A model generated the notes under the pieces. It did not search any database and had not been told where the DNA came from. It saw nothing but the letters and a program-made list of their open reading frames with translations. Both the position numbers and the translations under genes were made by a program. 20,120 nucleotides of DNA from DATLFP01 sp035540955 (GTDB lineage: Bacteria > Actinomycetota > Acidimicrobiia > Acidimicrobiales > CADCSY01), in contig DATLFP010000194.1 of NCBI GenBank assembly GCA_035540955.1, positions 1-20,120 of the forward strand, given 5' to 3'. How positions within the stretch are numbered: position 1 is the first letter of the stretch; every line of letters starts with the position of its first letter. Shown piece by piece: positions 6,547 to 13,862 of the stretch.

Positions 6547-8175
6547 ATGAAGGGCTTGATGCAGGACACGCCGCTGGCGATGCCGCACCTGTTCAACCGC
6601 GCCGAGACGCTGTTCCCGAAGAAGGAGATCGTCACCGCCACCGGTGCCGGTCGCGAGCGGATCGCCTACGGCGACTGGGCGCGGCGCACCCGCAAGCTCG
6701 GCGGGGTGCTCGACAACCTCGGCATCAGCGCCGACGGCCGCGTCGGCACGTTCGGGTGGAACACCGCCCGCCACCTCGAGCTCTGGTACGGCGTGCCGTG
6801 CACCAACCGGGTGCTGCACACGCTGAACATCCGGCTGTTCCCCGACCAGCTCACCTACATCGTCAACCACGCCGAGGACGAGGTGATCTTCGTCGACCGC
6901 TCCCTCGCCGCCCTCCTCTTCCCGCTGCTCAAGACGTTCGAGACGGTGCGCACCATCGTCGTGATGGACGACGGCAAGGGCGACGTGCCCGACGACTCGG
7001 CCGGCATCGAGGTGCTCGACTACGAGGCGCTGCTGGCCGACGCCTCGCCCGTCGACTTCGTGGTGACCGACGAGAACGCCGCCGCGTCGATGTGCTACAC
7101 GAGCGGCACCACCGGCAACCCCAAGGGCGTCGTGTACTCGCACCGCTCGATCTACCTGCACACGGTGGGGGCGATGGTGGCCGACGGCATCGGCATCCGC
7201 GAGAGCGACGTCGTGCTCCCCGTCGTCCCCATGTTCCATGCCAACGCGTGGGGCCTGGCCCATGCCGGCCCGGCCGCCGGCGCAACGATGGTCATGCCCG
7301 GACCCGACCTGTCGGGGCCGGCCATCGCCGAGCTCATCGAGTCGGAGCGGGTGACCGTGGCGGCAGGCGTCCCCACGATCTGGATGGGCGTGCTGCCCGA
7401 GCTCGAGGGGCGCGACACCTCCAGCCTCCGGGCCATCCCGTGCGGCGGGTCGGCCGTGCCCCGGGCCCTCAGCGAGGGGTACCGGGAGAAGGTCGGCCTG
7501 CCGATCATGCAGGCGTGGGGCATGACCGAGACGAGCCCGGTCTGCACCATCGGCGTGATCAAGAGCGGCCTCCAGGGGCTGAGCGACGACGAGAAGGCCG
7601 ACCTGCGCATGAGCGTCGGCTACCCGCTCGTCGGCGTCGACTTCCGGGTGGTCGACCCCTCGACCGGCGAGCCGGCGGCGTGGGACAACGAGCAGACCGG
7701 CGAGCTGCAGGTCTCGGGCCCGTGGATCGCGGCGAGCTACTACAACGACCCCCGCTCGGCGGAGTCCTTCACCGACGACGGTTGGCTGAAGACCGGCGAC
7801 GTGGCCCGCGTCGACCCCGACGGCTACATCTACCTCGTCGACCGCACGAAGGACCTCGTGAAGTCGGGCGGCGAGTGGATCTCCTCGGCCGAGCTCGAGA
7901 ACGAGATCATGGCGCACCCCAAGGTGCAGGAGGCCGCCGTCATCGGCGTCAACCACCCGAAGTGGAGCGAGCGCCCGCTGGCCTGCGTGGTCGTCAAGCC
8001 CGGCGAGGAGCTCACCAAGGAGGAGATCCTCGCCTTCCTCGACGGGCGGGTCGCCAAGTGGTGGCTGCCCGACGACGTCGTGTTCATCGACGAGGTGCCC
8101 AAGACCTCGGTCGGCAAGTTCTCGAAGAAGACCCTGCGCGACCGCTTCGAGGACTACGTCCTGCCGACTTCGTGA
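6547..8175 (+). CDS. fatty acyl-CoA ligase (AMP-forming, FadD/AlkK-like)
   Basis: The 542-residue protein activates a carboxylic acid to its acyl-CoA through an acyl-AMP intermediate. All adenylate-forming motifs are present in order: the P-loop YTSGTTGNPKG (184-194), QAWGMTETSP (322-331), TGD (416-418), DRTKDLVKSGGEWIS (432-446) and the C-terminal PKTSVGKFSKK (518-528), with the likely catalytic Lys524. The sequence pattern and length fit medium/long-chain fatty acid-CoA ligases; chain length cannot be read. The ATG at 6547 follows AGGGGGAG (6536-6543). The stop codon overlaps the next gene's start as TGATG, so the acyl-CoA ligase and the TetR regulator are translationally coupled. The reading frame stays open upstream of this ATG, but the ribosome-binding site and motif positions fix the start. 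Confidence 0.95.
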   Translation: MKGLMQDTPLAMPHLFNRAETLFPKKEIVTATGAGRERIAYGDWARRTRKLGGVLDNLGISADGRVGTFGWNTARHLELWYGVPCTNRVLHTLNIRLFPDQLTYIVNHAEDEVIFVDRSLAALLFPLLKTFETVRTIVVMDDGKGDVPDDSAGIEVLDYEALLADASPVDFVVTDENAAASMCYTSGTTGNPKGVVYSHRSIYLHTVGAMVADGIGIRESDVVLPVVPMFHANAWGLAHAGPAAGATMVMPGPDLSGPAIAELIESERVTVAAGVPTIWMGVLPELEGRDTSSLRAIPCGGSAVPRALSEGYREKVGLPIMQAWGMTETSPVCTIGVIKSGLQGLSDDEKADLRMSVGYPLVGVDFRVVDPSTGEPAAWDNEQTGELQVSGPWIAASYYNDPRSAESFTDDGWLKTGDVARVDPDGYIYLVDRTKDLVKSGGEWISSAELENEIMAHPKVQEAAVIGVNHPKWSERPLACVVVKPGEELTKEEILAFLDGRVAKWWLPDDVVFIDEVPKTSVGKFSKKTLRDRFEDYVLPTS

Positions 8176-8732
8176 TGCGCGAGCGGCTGCTGGCCGCCGC
8201 CTACGACTGCATCGCCCGCTACGGCCTCGCCAAGACGACCGTCGAAGACGTCGCCCGGGAGGCGGGGCTGTCGCGGGCGAGCGTGTACCGGACCTTCCCC
8301 GGCGGGCGCGACGAGCTCATCCGGGAGGTCGTGTCGTGGCAGATCGGGGTGTTCTTCGCCGACCTCGCCCACTCGGTGGCGGCCGCCGAGGGCTTCGAGG
8401 ACGTCGTGGAGGCGGCGCTGCTGCACGCCCATCGGGCGGTGGGGGAGCACGCCGTGCTCCAGAAGCTGCTGCTGACCGAGCCCGAGCGGCTGGTGCCGGC
8501 CATCTCGGTGGAGACGAGCCGGTTCGTGCCGCTCATCGCCGCGTTCGCCGAGCCCTACCTCGCCGCCGAGCGCCTGCGGCCCGGCATCGACCGGCGGGAG
8601 GCCGCCGACTACGTGGCCCGCATGGTCGTGTCGCACATCGCCTCGCCCGGCCGCTGGGACCTGGCCGACCCCGCCCAGGTCCAGGCCCTGGTCCGGACCG
8701 AGATCCTCGCCGGCATCGTCGAACCCGGCTGA
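8175..8732 (+). CDS. TetR family transcriptional regulator (first of a tandem pair)
   Basis: This 185-residue regulator has an N-terminal TetR helix-turn-helix (about residues 21-42, with DVAREAGLSRASVYRTF) and a helical ligand-binding C-terminal domain. The ATG at 8175 overlaps the stop of the acyl-CoA ligase gene (TGATG); a GTG directly before it (8172) is an alternative. Co-translation with the ligase suggests it senses a fatty acid or acyl-CoA and controls this operon, possibly at the 6491-6527 promoter region; that is inference. Its DNA-binding half is clearly related to the next gene's (both read AREAG-SRASVYR-FPGG-D), so the two are paralogues. The N-terminus is unusually short before the first helix but still within the family range. 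Confidence 0.92.
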   Translation: MRERLLAAAYDCIARYGLAKTTVEDVAREAGLSRASVYRTFPGGRDELIREVVSWQIGVFFADLAHSVAAAEGFEDVVEAALLHAHRAVGEHAVLQKLLLTEPERLVPAISVETSRFVPLIAAFAEPYLAAERLRPGIDRREAADYVARMVVSHIASPGRWDLADPAQVQALVRTEILAGIVEPG

Positions 8733-8733
8733 T

Positions 8734-8754
8734 CACGCCCGAACGGCGGGCGTG
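8734..8754 (+). terminator. stem-loop after the acyl-CoA ligase/TetR operon
   Basis: CACGCCCG (8734-8741) and CGGGCGTG (8747-8754) form a perfect 8-base-pair stem with a five-base loop, starting 1 base after the TetR stop codon. It lacks a T-run. It is well placed to end the acyl-CoA ligase transcript before the next promoter, but function is inferred. Confidence 0.5.
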
Positions 8755-8763
8755 TGGTCGATG

Positions 8764-8813
8764 TCACAGTGAGACGAGGTTGTCGGTGAGACACCATTCG
8801 TCTTATTGTCTCA
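8764..8813 (+). promoter_or_regulatory. promoter and probable TetR operator before the second TetR gene
   Basis: TATTGT (8804-8809) ends 8 bases before the ATG at 8818, fitting a leaderless start; TTGTCG (8780-8785) is a fair -35 at 18-base spacing. The region is full of repeats: GTGAGAC occurs at 8769-8775 and 8786-8792. TGAGACA (8787-8793) is inverted as TGTCTCA (8807-8813), overlapping the -10. AGACGA (8772-8777) is inverted as TCGTCT (8799-8804). GGTGAGACACC (8785-8795) is itself a dyad. This is the most A+T-rich intergenic stretch and looks like an autoregulated TetR operator. Confidence 0.6.
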
Positions 8814-8817
8814 AGCG

Positions 8818-9417
8818 ATGCCGGCCAGCACCGCGGTCGATCGCGGTCCCGATCTCGACGAGCGGATCGTCGACGCCGCCCTCGCCTGCTTCTCCCGGTG
8901 GGGGGTGGCCAAGACCACCCTCGACGACATCGCCCGGGAGGCCGGGTGCAGCCGGGCCAGCGTCTACCGGCAGTTCCCGGGCGGCAAGGACGTCGTGCTC
9001 GACGCCGTCGCCGGCCGCGAGCTGCGGCGGTTCTTCGACGGCCTCCGCGCCGTCCTCGACGCCGCCCCCGCCACCCTCGAGGACCTGCTCGTCGCCGGCA
9101 TCACCTGCGCCAGCCGCGCCCTGCGCGACCACGGCGCCCTGCAGTACCTCCTCCTCCACGAGCCCGAGGTCGTCCTCCCGCTCGTCGCCTTCGACCGCCT
9201 CGACCACGTGCTCGACCACGCGGCCGCCTTCTGCGCGCCGTACCTCGAGCCCCACGTCGGGGAGGAGTGGGCACCCCGGGCCGGCGAATGGATCACCCGG
9301 ATGGTGCTCTCGTACTCGCTCGTCCCCGCCACCTTCGACCTCACCGACGAGGCCGACGCCCGCCGGTTCGTTCGCAGCTTCGTTGCGCCCGGACTGACCG
9401 CATCCCGCACCCACTGA
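8818..9417 (+). CDS. TetR family transcriptional regulator (second of a tandem pair)
   Basis: This 199-residue TetR regulator has its helix-turn-helix near residues 33-53 (DDIAREAGCSRASVYRQF) and a divergent ligand-binding domain. I chose the ATG at 8818 over the in-frame TTG at 8806 because the latter lies inside the likely -10 element (8804-8809). The upstream region carries repeated GTGAGAC and TGAGACA/TGTCTCA elements that suggest autoregulation. The diiron protein gene follows 17 bases after its stop codon on the same strand and is a likely co-transcribed target. The DNA-binding half resembles the preceding TetR, while the C-terminal domains differ more, so the two may read related operators but respond to different ligands. 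That division of labour is inference. Confidence 0.92.
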   Translation: MPASTAVDRGPDLDERIVDAALACFSRWGVAKTTLDDIAREAGCSRASVYRQFPGGKDVVLDAVAGRELRRFFDGLRAVLDAAPATLEDLLVAGITCASRALRDHGALQYLLLHEPEVVLPLVAFDRLDHVLDHAAAFCAPYLEPHVGEEWAPRAGEWITRMVLSYSLVPATFDLTDEADARRFVRSFVAPGLTASRTH

Positions 9418-9434
9418 AGGGAACCACCCCCACC

Positions 9435-10574
9435 ATGACCTCCACGAACGAAGAGCTCATCGGCCGCTCCGACATCAACGACCTCGAGGCCATCCTCTCG
9501 GTCACCAACAAGGACGTCGATGCCCTCGTCAGCCACGTGAAGTCGAACTACGACACGATCTTCACCTGGGACTACGAGAAGGGCGCCCGGCCCAAGCTGA
9601 ACCGCCTCTACGAGAAGGCGAAGACGGCGCAGTGGAACGGCGAGACCGACCTTCCCTGGGAGACCGAGGTCGACCAGGAGCAGGTGGTCCTGGCCAACGC
9701 CGCCCAGGCCGGCGGCGTGGGTGCCGGCATGGACGTGAGCGGCACGCCGTTCGAGCGCTGGACCGACAAGGAGTGGGTCCAGCTCGGCATCGAGAGCCAG
9801 AACTGGACGCTGTCGCAGTTCATGCACGGCGAGCAGGGCGCGCTGATCTGCACCGCCCGCATCGTCGAGAACGTGCCGTGGGTCGACGCCAAGTACTACG
9901 CGGCCACCCAGGTGATGGACGAGGCCCGCCACGTCGAGGTGTTCGCCAAGTACCTCGACGACAAGCTCTCCGGCCACTATCCGATCAACGCCCACCTGAA
10001 GCTGCTCCTCGACGACATCATCCAGGACGACCGGTGGGACATGACCTACCTCGGGATGCAGATCATGGTGGAGGGCCTCGCGCTCGCCGCCTTCGGCTTC
10101 ATCCACCAGCTCACCACCGAGCCGCTCCTCAAGCAGCTGCTCCGCTACGTGATGAGCGACGAGGCCCGCCACGTCGCCTTCGGTGTGCTCTCGCTGCAGG
10201 ACTACTACCAGGAGCTCACCGCCGCCGAGCTGCGCGAGCGCCAGGAGTTCGCCTTCGAGGCGGCCGTGCGCATGCGCGACCGGTTCCTCCAGCAGGAGGT
10301 GTGGGACCGGATGGGCCTCAACGTGAAGGACGTCCTGCCGTTCGTCATGAACAGCCCGGAGCGGGCCGGCTTCCAGGCGATGCTCTTCTCGAAGATCGTG
10401 CCGAACTGCAAGAAGCTCGGCCTGCTCGACGCCGGCGCCACCAACGGCAAGCCGGGCTGGCTGCGGGAGAAGTTCACCGAGCTCGGCGTCATCGCCTTCG
10501 AGGGCTGGGCCGACACCGGCGAGGAGTACGAGATGTTCCAGCTCGCGGAGGGTGAGGTCGCCGCCGCGTCCTGA
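9435..10574 (+). CDS. ferritin-like diiron carboxylate protein, probable oxygenase/oxidase
   Basis: The 379-residue protein shows a complete di-metal site: Glu133 (HGEQGA), Glu163 and His166 (DEARHVE), Glu213 (MVEG), Glu243 and His246 (DEARHVAFG). The second set repeats the first at exactly 80-residue offsets, giving two EX29ExxH half-sites as in ferritin-like four-helix oxygenases, desaturases and ribonucleotide-reductase-like proteins. Residues before 100 and after 270 are extra helices of unknown role. No membrane segment or signal peptide is seen. It likely activates O2 for oxidation or hydroxylation of a substrate; the neighbouring acyl-CoA ligase and TetR genes hint at a lipid substrate but do not prove it. 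The ATG at 9435 has AAGGGAA about 11 bases upstream. I cannot place it in a characterised subfamily. Confidence 0.88.
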   Translation: MTSTNEELIGRSDINDLEAILSVTNKDVDALVSHVKSNYDTIFTWDYEKGARPKLNRLYEKAKTAQWNGETDLPWETEVDQEQVVLANAAQAGGVGAGMDVSGTPFERWTDKEWVQLGIESQNWTLSQFMHGEQGALICTARIVENVPWVDAKYYAATQVMDEARHVEVFAKYLDDKLSGHYPINAHLKLLLDDIIQDDRWDMTYLGMQIMVEGLALAAFGFIHQLTTEPLLKQLLRYVMSDEARHVAFGVLSLQDYYQELTAAELRERQEFAFEAAVRMRDRFLQQEVWDRMGLNVKDVLPFVMNSPERAGFQAMLFSKIVPNCKKLGLLDAGATNGKPGWLREKFTELGVIAFEGWADTGEEYEMFQLAEGEVAAAS

Positions 10575-10603
10575 ACCCTCGCTGAACGGCATGGGACGGC
10601 GAG

Positions 10604-10609
10604 TAGCCT
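10604..10609 (+). promoter_or_regulatory. putative -10 hexamer of a leaderless promoter for the winged-helix gene/dapA/rnj operon
   Basis: TAGCCT matches TAnnnT and ends 7 bases before the ATG at 10617, leaving no room for a ribosome-binding site. CTGAAC (10582-10587) is a weak -35 at 16-base spacing. It would drive the winged-helix-like gene and, by read-through, dapA and the RNase J gene. Confidence 0.5.
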
Positions 10610-10616
10610 GCGGCGG

Positions 10617-11249
10617 ATGGCGCACCCGAGCGAGCCGGCGTTCCTCGTGCTGCACGGGCTGCGTCTGAAGGGCTTCGCCGACGACGGCGCGCTGGCCGAG
10701 CTCACCGGCATCGACGGCGACGACGTCGGCGGCATCCTCAAGGACCTCGGAGCCGACGGCCTCGTGCTGCGGCGCGACGGCCGGCTGTCGGGCTGGTCGC
10801 TGACCGCCGACGGCAAGGCCCGGCACGCCGAGTGGGTGGCGGCCGAGCTCGACGGGGTCGGCGCCCGCGACGCCGTCCACGGCGCGTACGACCGCTTCCT
10901 CCTCATCAACCACGACCTCCTCGCCGTGTGCACGGCGTGGCAGCTGCGCGACGTCGACGGCAACCAGGCCATCAACGACCACACCGATGCCGCCTACGAC
11001 CAGGAGGTCATCGGCCGGCTCGTCCAGATCCACGACCGGGTGCGACCGGTCACCGCCGACCTGCGCGAGGAGCTCGACCGCTTCGCCGGCTACGGCGGCC
11101 GCCTGCGGTCGGCCCTCGAGAGGGTCGTGGGCGGCGAGCACGAGTGGTTCACCAAGCCGGTGATCGACAGCTACCACACCGTCTGGTTCGAGCTGCACGA
11201 GGACCTCCTCTGCACCCTCGGCATCGAACGCTCCGCAGAAGGACACTGA
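10617..11249 (+). CDS. winged-helix-like protein of unknown function upstream of dapA
   Basis: The 210-residue protein appears to have a small N-terminal winged-helix-like domain (about residues 8-65, ending in GWSLTADGKARHAEWV) and a helical C-terminal domain. That domain carries distinctive stretches such as LINHDLLAVCTAWQLRD (97-112) and SYHTVWFELHEDLL (185-198). Similar proteins are, from memory, widespread in actinobacteria and loosely annotated as transcriptional regulators; I know of no established function. The ATG at 10617 sits 7 bases after TAGCCT with no ribosome-binding site, suggesting a leaderless message. The stop is two bases before the dapA start, so it is the first gene of an operon with dapA and the RNase J gene. 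It could be a DNA-binding regulator or a metabolite-binding protein. Confidence 0.8.
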   Translation: MAHPSEPAFLVLHGLRLKGFADDGALAELTGIDGDDVGGILKDLGADGLVLRRDGRLSGWSLTADGKARHAEWVAAELDGVGARDAVHGAYDRFLLINHDLLAVCTAWQLRDVDGNQAINDHTDAAYDQEVIGRLVQIHDRVRPVTADLREELDRFAGYGGRLRSALERVVGGEHEWFTKPVIDSYHTVWFELHEDLLCTLGIERSAEGH

Positions 11250-11251
11250 GC

Positions 11252-12142
11252 ATGAGCACCCCGAGATTCGGGCGCGTCGTCACGGCGATGGTGACGCCGT
11301 TCGACGACGACCTCGCCCTCGACTGCGACGCCGCCGCCGCCCTGGCCCGGTGGCTCGTCGACCACGGCAGCGACGGGCTGGTCCTGGCCGGCACCACCGG
11401 TGAGGGCCCCACCCTCTCCGACGGCGAGAAGCTCGACCTGTTCCGCGCCGTGCGCGACGCCGTCACCGTCCCCGTCATCGCCGGCACCGGCACGAACGAC
11501 ACCGCCCACTCGGTGCACCTCACCCAGGAGGCGGTGCGCCTGGGGGTCGACGGCGTGCTCGTCGTCACGCCGTACTACAACCGGCCGAGCCCGCGGGGGC
11601 TGGCGCACCACTTCCGGGCCGTGGCCGAGGCCGCCGGCACCACCGCGGTCGTGCTCTACGACATCGAGGTCCGCAGCGGCCGCCCCATCTCCGACGACGT
11701 GCTGTTCGAGCTGGCCCGTGACGTGCCGAACATCGTGGCCGTGAAGGACGCCAGCGGGAAGATCCCCCAGGCCGCCTTCCGGTGCGCGCAGGCGCCCGCC
11801 GGGTTCGAGCTGTACAGCGGCAATGACGGCGACACCCTGGCCATGCTCGCCGGCGGCGGCGTCGGGGTGATCAGCGTCGCCTCCCACTGGGCGGGCCCGC
11901 ACTTCCAGGAGCTCTGCACGACGTACCTCAAGGGCGACGTCGACGGGGCGCGGGCGGCCAACGCCCGCCTGCTCGAGAGCTACGCGTTCCAGTCGACCGA
12001 CGACGCGCCCAACCCGGTGCCGGCCAAGGCGATGGCGCGGGTGCTCGGCCACCCCGTCGGCCGGTGCCGCCCGCCGATGGGTCCCGACGAACCGGCCGGC
12101 CTCGAGGATCGGGCCCGGCAGGTGCTGGGGAACCTCGGCTAG
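11252..12142 (+). CDS. dapA: 4-hydroxy-tetrahydrodipicolinate synthase
   Basis: DapA condenses pyruvate with aspartate semialdehyde, the first committed step to diaminopimelate and lysine. The 296-residue protein has AGTTGE (46-51) with the conserved Thr pair, TPYYNRPS (106-113) with the proton-relay Tyr, LYDIEVRSG (135-143) with a second Tyr and Arg141, and VAVKDASG (162-169) with the Schiff-base Lys165. Mycobacterial enzymes usually read YDIPGRS where this one has YDIEVRS, so a Pro-Gly pair is replaced by Glu-Val. Other members of the NAL family share this fold, but the set of residues and the dapB/rnj/ftsK context favour DapA. The ATG at 11252 follows AGAAGGA with 8-base spacing. The stop overlaps the next start codon by one base. 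Confidence 0.95.
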   Translation: MSTPRFGRVVTAMVTPFDDDLALDCDAAAALARWLVDHGSDGLVLAGTTGEGPTLSDGEKLDLFRAVRDAVTVPVIAGTGTNDTAHSVHLTQEAVRLGVDGVLVVTPYYNRPSPRGLAHHFRAVAEAAGTTAVVLYDIEVRSGRPISDDVLFELARDVPNIVAVKDASGKIPQAAFRCAQAPAGFELYSGNDGDTLAMLAGGGVGVISVASHWAGPHFQELCTTYLKGDVDGARAANARLLESYAFQSTDDAPNPVPAKAMARVLGHPVGRCRPPMGPDEPAGLEDRARQVLGNLG

Positions 12143-13797
12143 TGGCGCAGCCCTTCACGATCACCTTCCTCGGCGGGCTCGGCGAGATCGGGCGCAACTG
12201 CGCGGCCTTCGAGCAGGACGGCAAGATCGTCCTCCTCGACTGCGGGCTCATGTTCCCCGAGGAGGACATGCCCGGCATCGACCTCGTGCTGCCCGACTTC
12301 ACCTGGCTGCGGGAGCGGGCCGACGACGTCGTCGCCTGCGTGCTCACCCACGGGCACGAGGACCACGCCGGCGGCCTGTCGTACCTGCTGCGGGAGCTGT
12401 CGTTCCCCATCTACAGCTCGAAGCTCACGCTGGGCCTCGCCCGCAACCGCATCGACGAGGCCGGCCTGCTCCACCGCACCGAGCTGATCCCCGTCGAGGA
12501 CGGCGAGACCCGCCGGATCGGCCCGTTCGAGGTGGAGTTCATCCCCGTCACCCACTCGGTGCCCGAGGGCTTCGCCACCGCGTGGCACACCGCGCAGGGC
12601 GTCGTCCTCCACACCGGCGACTGGAAGCTCGACCTCAACCCGATCGACGGCCGCTTCACCGACCTCGGCCGCATCGGCGCCATCGAGGTCGACAAGGGCG
12701 TGCGCCTCCTCCTCGGCGACTCCACGAACGCCGAGGAGGCCGGCCACACCCGCTCGGAGCGGTCGGTGGGGGAGTCGCTGCGCCAGATCTTCGCCGCCAA
12801 CCGCGACCGGCGGATCGTCATCGCCTGCTTCGCCAGCCACATCCACCGCGTCCAGCAGATCGCCGACATCGCCATCGAGCAGGGCCGCACCATCGCCACC
12901 CTCGGCCTGTCGATGAAGAAGAACATCCGCCTCGCGCGCGACATGGGCCTGCTGCGCATCCCCGACCACGCGGTGTGCGACATCGCCGACCTCGACGACG
13001 TCGCACCCGAGAAGGTGTGCGTGATCTCGACGGGTTCGCAGGGCGAGCCGATGTCGGCGCTGGCGCGGATGGCGTCGAACGACAACAAGTGGATCCGCAT
13101 CGGCGCCGACGACACGATCATCCTCTCCTCGCACCCGATCCCCGGCAACGAGACGTCGGTGGGCAAAGTGATCGACGGGCTGCACCGCCTCGGCGCCGAG
13201 GTCGTCCACTCGGGCATCGCCTACGTGCACTCGACCGGGCATGCCAAGCAGGAGGAGATCAAGACGCTCCTGTCGATCGCCCGGCCCGAGTGGTTCATCC
13301 CGGTGCACGGCGAGTACCGCCACCTCGTGCACCACGCCCGCCTCGCCCGGGATTCCGGCGTGGAGGACGGCAACGTGCTCGTGTGCCTCGACGGCGACCA
13401 GATCGAGCTCACCGACGAGGGTGTGCGCAAGTCGGGCGAGGTGCCCGGCGGCTACCTCTACGTCGACGGGTCGGGGCTGGGCGACGTGAGCCACGGCGTG
13501 CTGCGGGACCGGCGGGTGCTGGCCGAGGAGGGCGTCGTGGTGGTGATCGTCACCGTCGACGTGAAGTCGGGCGAGATCATCTCCGGGCCCGAGATCATCA
13601 CCCGGGGCTGGGTCTACGAGGCCGAGGCGATCGACCTGCTCGAGGAGGCCCGGGAGGCGGTGCGGGTCGCCATCCTCGCCGCCGAGGACACCGAGTTCGA
13701 GACGATCAAGCGCCACGCCCGCAAGGCCCTCGGCGAGTTCGTCAACCGCCGGACCAAGCGCCGCCCCATGATCGTCCCCGTCGTCATGGAGGCCTGA
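12142..13797 (+). CDS. rnj: ribonuclease J
   Basis: RNase J is a metallo-beta-lactamase-fold ribonuclease with endo- and 5'-3' exonuclease activity in RNA decay and rRNA maturation. The 551-residue protein has LGGLGEIGRN at the N-terminus and the zinc motif HGHEDH at 70-75. It also has His138 (VTHS), the HTGDWKLD segment with Asp160, the beta-CASP motifs including ASHIHR (231-236) and HSTGHAKQEE (363-372), and PVHGEYRHL (387-395). The length is typical. The GTG at 12142 shares its first base with the dapA stop (TAGTG) and has GGGGAA 9 bases upstream, so it is coupled to dapA. The frame stays open further upstream, but the family N-terminus fixes this start. dapA followed by rnj is a known actinobacterial order. 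Confidence 0.97.
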   Translation: MAQPFTITFLGGLGEIGRNCAAFEQDGKIVLLDCGLMFPEEDMPGIDLVLPDFTWLRERADDVVACVLTHGHEDHAGGLSYLLRELSFPIYSSKLTLGLARNRIDEAGLLHRTELIPVEDGETRRIGPFEVEFIPVTHSVPEGFATAWHTAQGVVLHTGDWKLDLNPIDGRFTDLGRIGAIEVDKGVRLLLGDSTNAEEAGHTRSERSVGESLRQIFAANRDRRIVIACFASHIHRVQQIADIAIEQGRTIATLGLSMKKNIRLARDMGLLRIPDHAVCDIADLDDVAPEKVCVISTGSQGEPMSALARMASNDNKWIRIGADDTIILSSHPIPGNETSVGKVIDGLHRLGAEVVHSGIAYVHSTGHAKQEEIKTLLSIARPEWFIPVHGEYRHLVHHARLARDSGVEDGNVLVCLDGDQIELTDEGVRKSGEVPGGYLYVDGSGLGDVSHGVLRDRRVLAEEGVVVVIVTVDVKSGEIISGPEIITRGWVYEAEAIDLLEEAREAVRVAILAAEDTEFETIKRHARKALGEFVNRRTKRRPMIVPVVMEA

Positions 13798-13799
13798 CC

Positions 13800-13842
13800 C
13801 GCCCCCGCTCCATCCCGGTGTCCGGTGTGGCCAGTGGGGGCG
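13800..13842 (+). terminator. imperfect stem-loop between rnj and ftsK
   Basis: CGCCCCCGCT (13800-13809) pairs with AGTGGGGGCG (13833-13842) over 10 positions with one G-U wobble, enclosing 23 bases. The loop holds a perfect tandem repeat CCGGTGT CCGGTGT (13815-13828). It starts 2 bases after the rnj stop codon and ends 4 bases before the probable ftsK -10 element, so it may be a terminator or an operator. No T-run is present. Confidence 0.4.
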
Positions 13843-13846
13843 CTGT

Positions 13847-13852
13847 TACCGT
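13847..13852 (+). promoter_or_regulatory. putative -10 hexamer of the ftsK promoter
   Basis: TACCGT matches TAnnnT and lies 10 bases before the GTG at 13863. That allows a leaderless or nearly leaderless transcript. No clear ribosome-binding site precedes that GTG. No convincing -35 was seen. Confidence 0.4.
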
Positions 13853-13862
13853 TGTTGCCACT

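Noticed and set aside
8806..8817. TTG start for the second TetR gene
   Set aside because: It lies inside the likely -10 element; ATG 8818 fits the leaderless spacing and the TetR N-terminus.
8964..11246. 760-codon reverse open frame opposite the diiron and winged-helix genes
   Set aside because: It is antisense to proteins with intact active-site motifs, has no recognisable domain and no start signal.
12139..13716. 525-codon reverse open frame opposite the RNase J gene
   Set aside because: Shadow of a confidently identified gene; the composition is typical of complement-strand frames in G+C-rich DNA.
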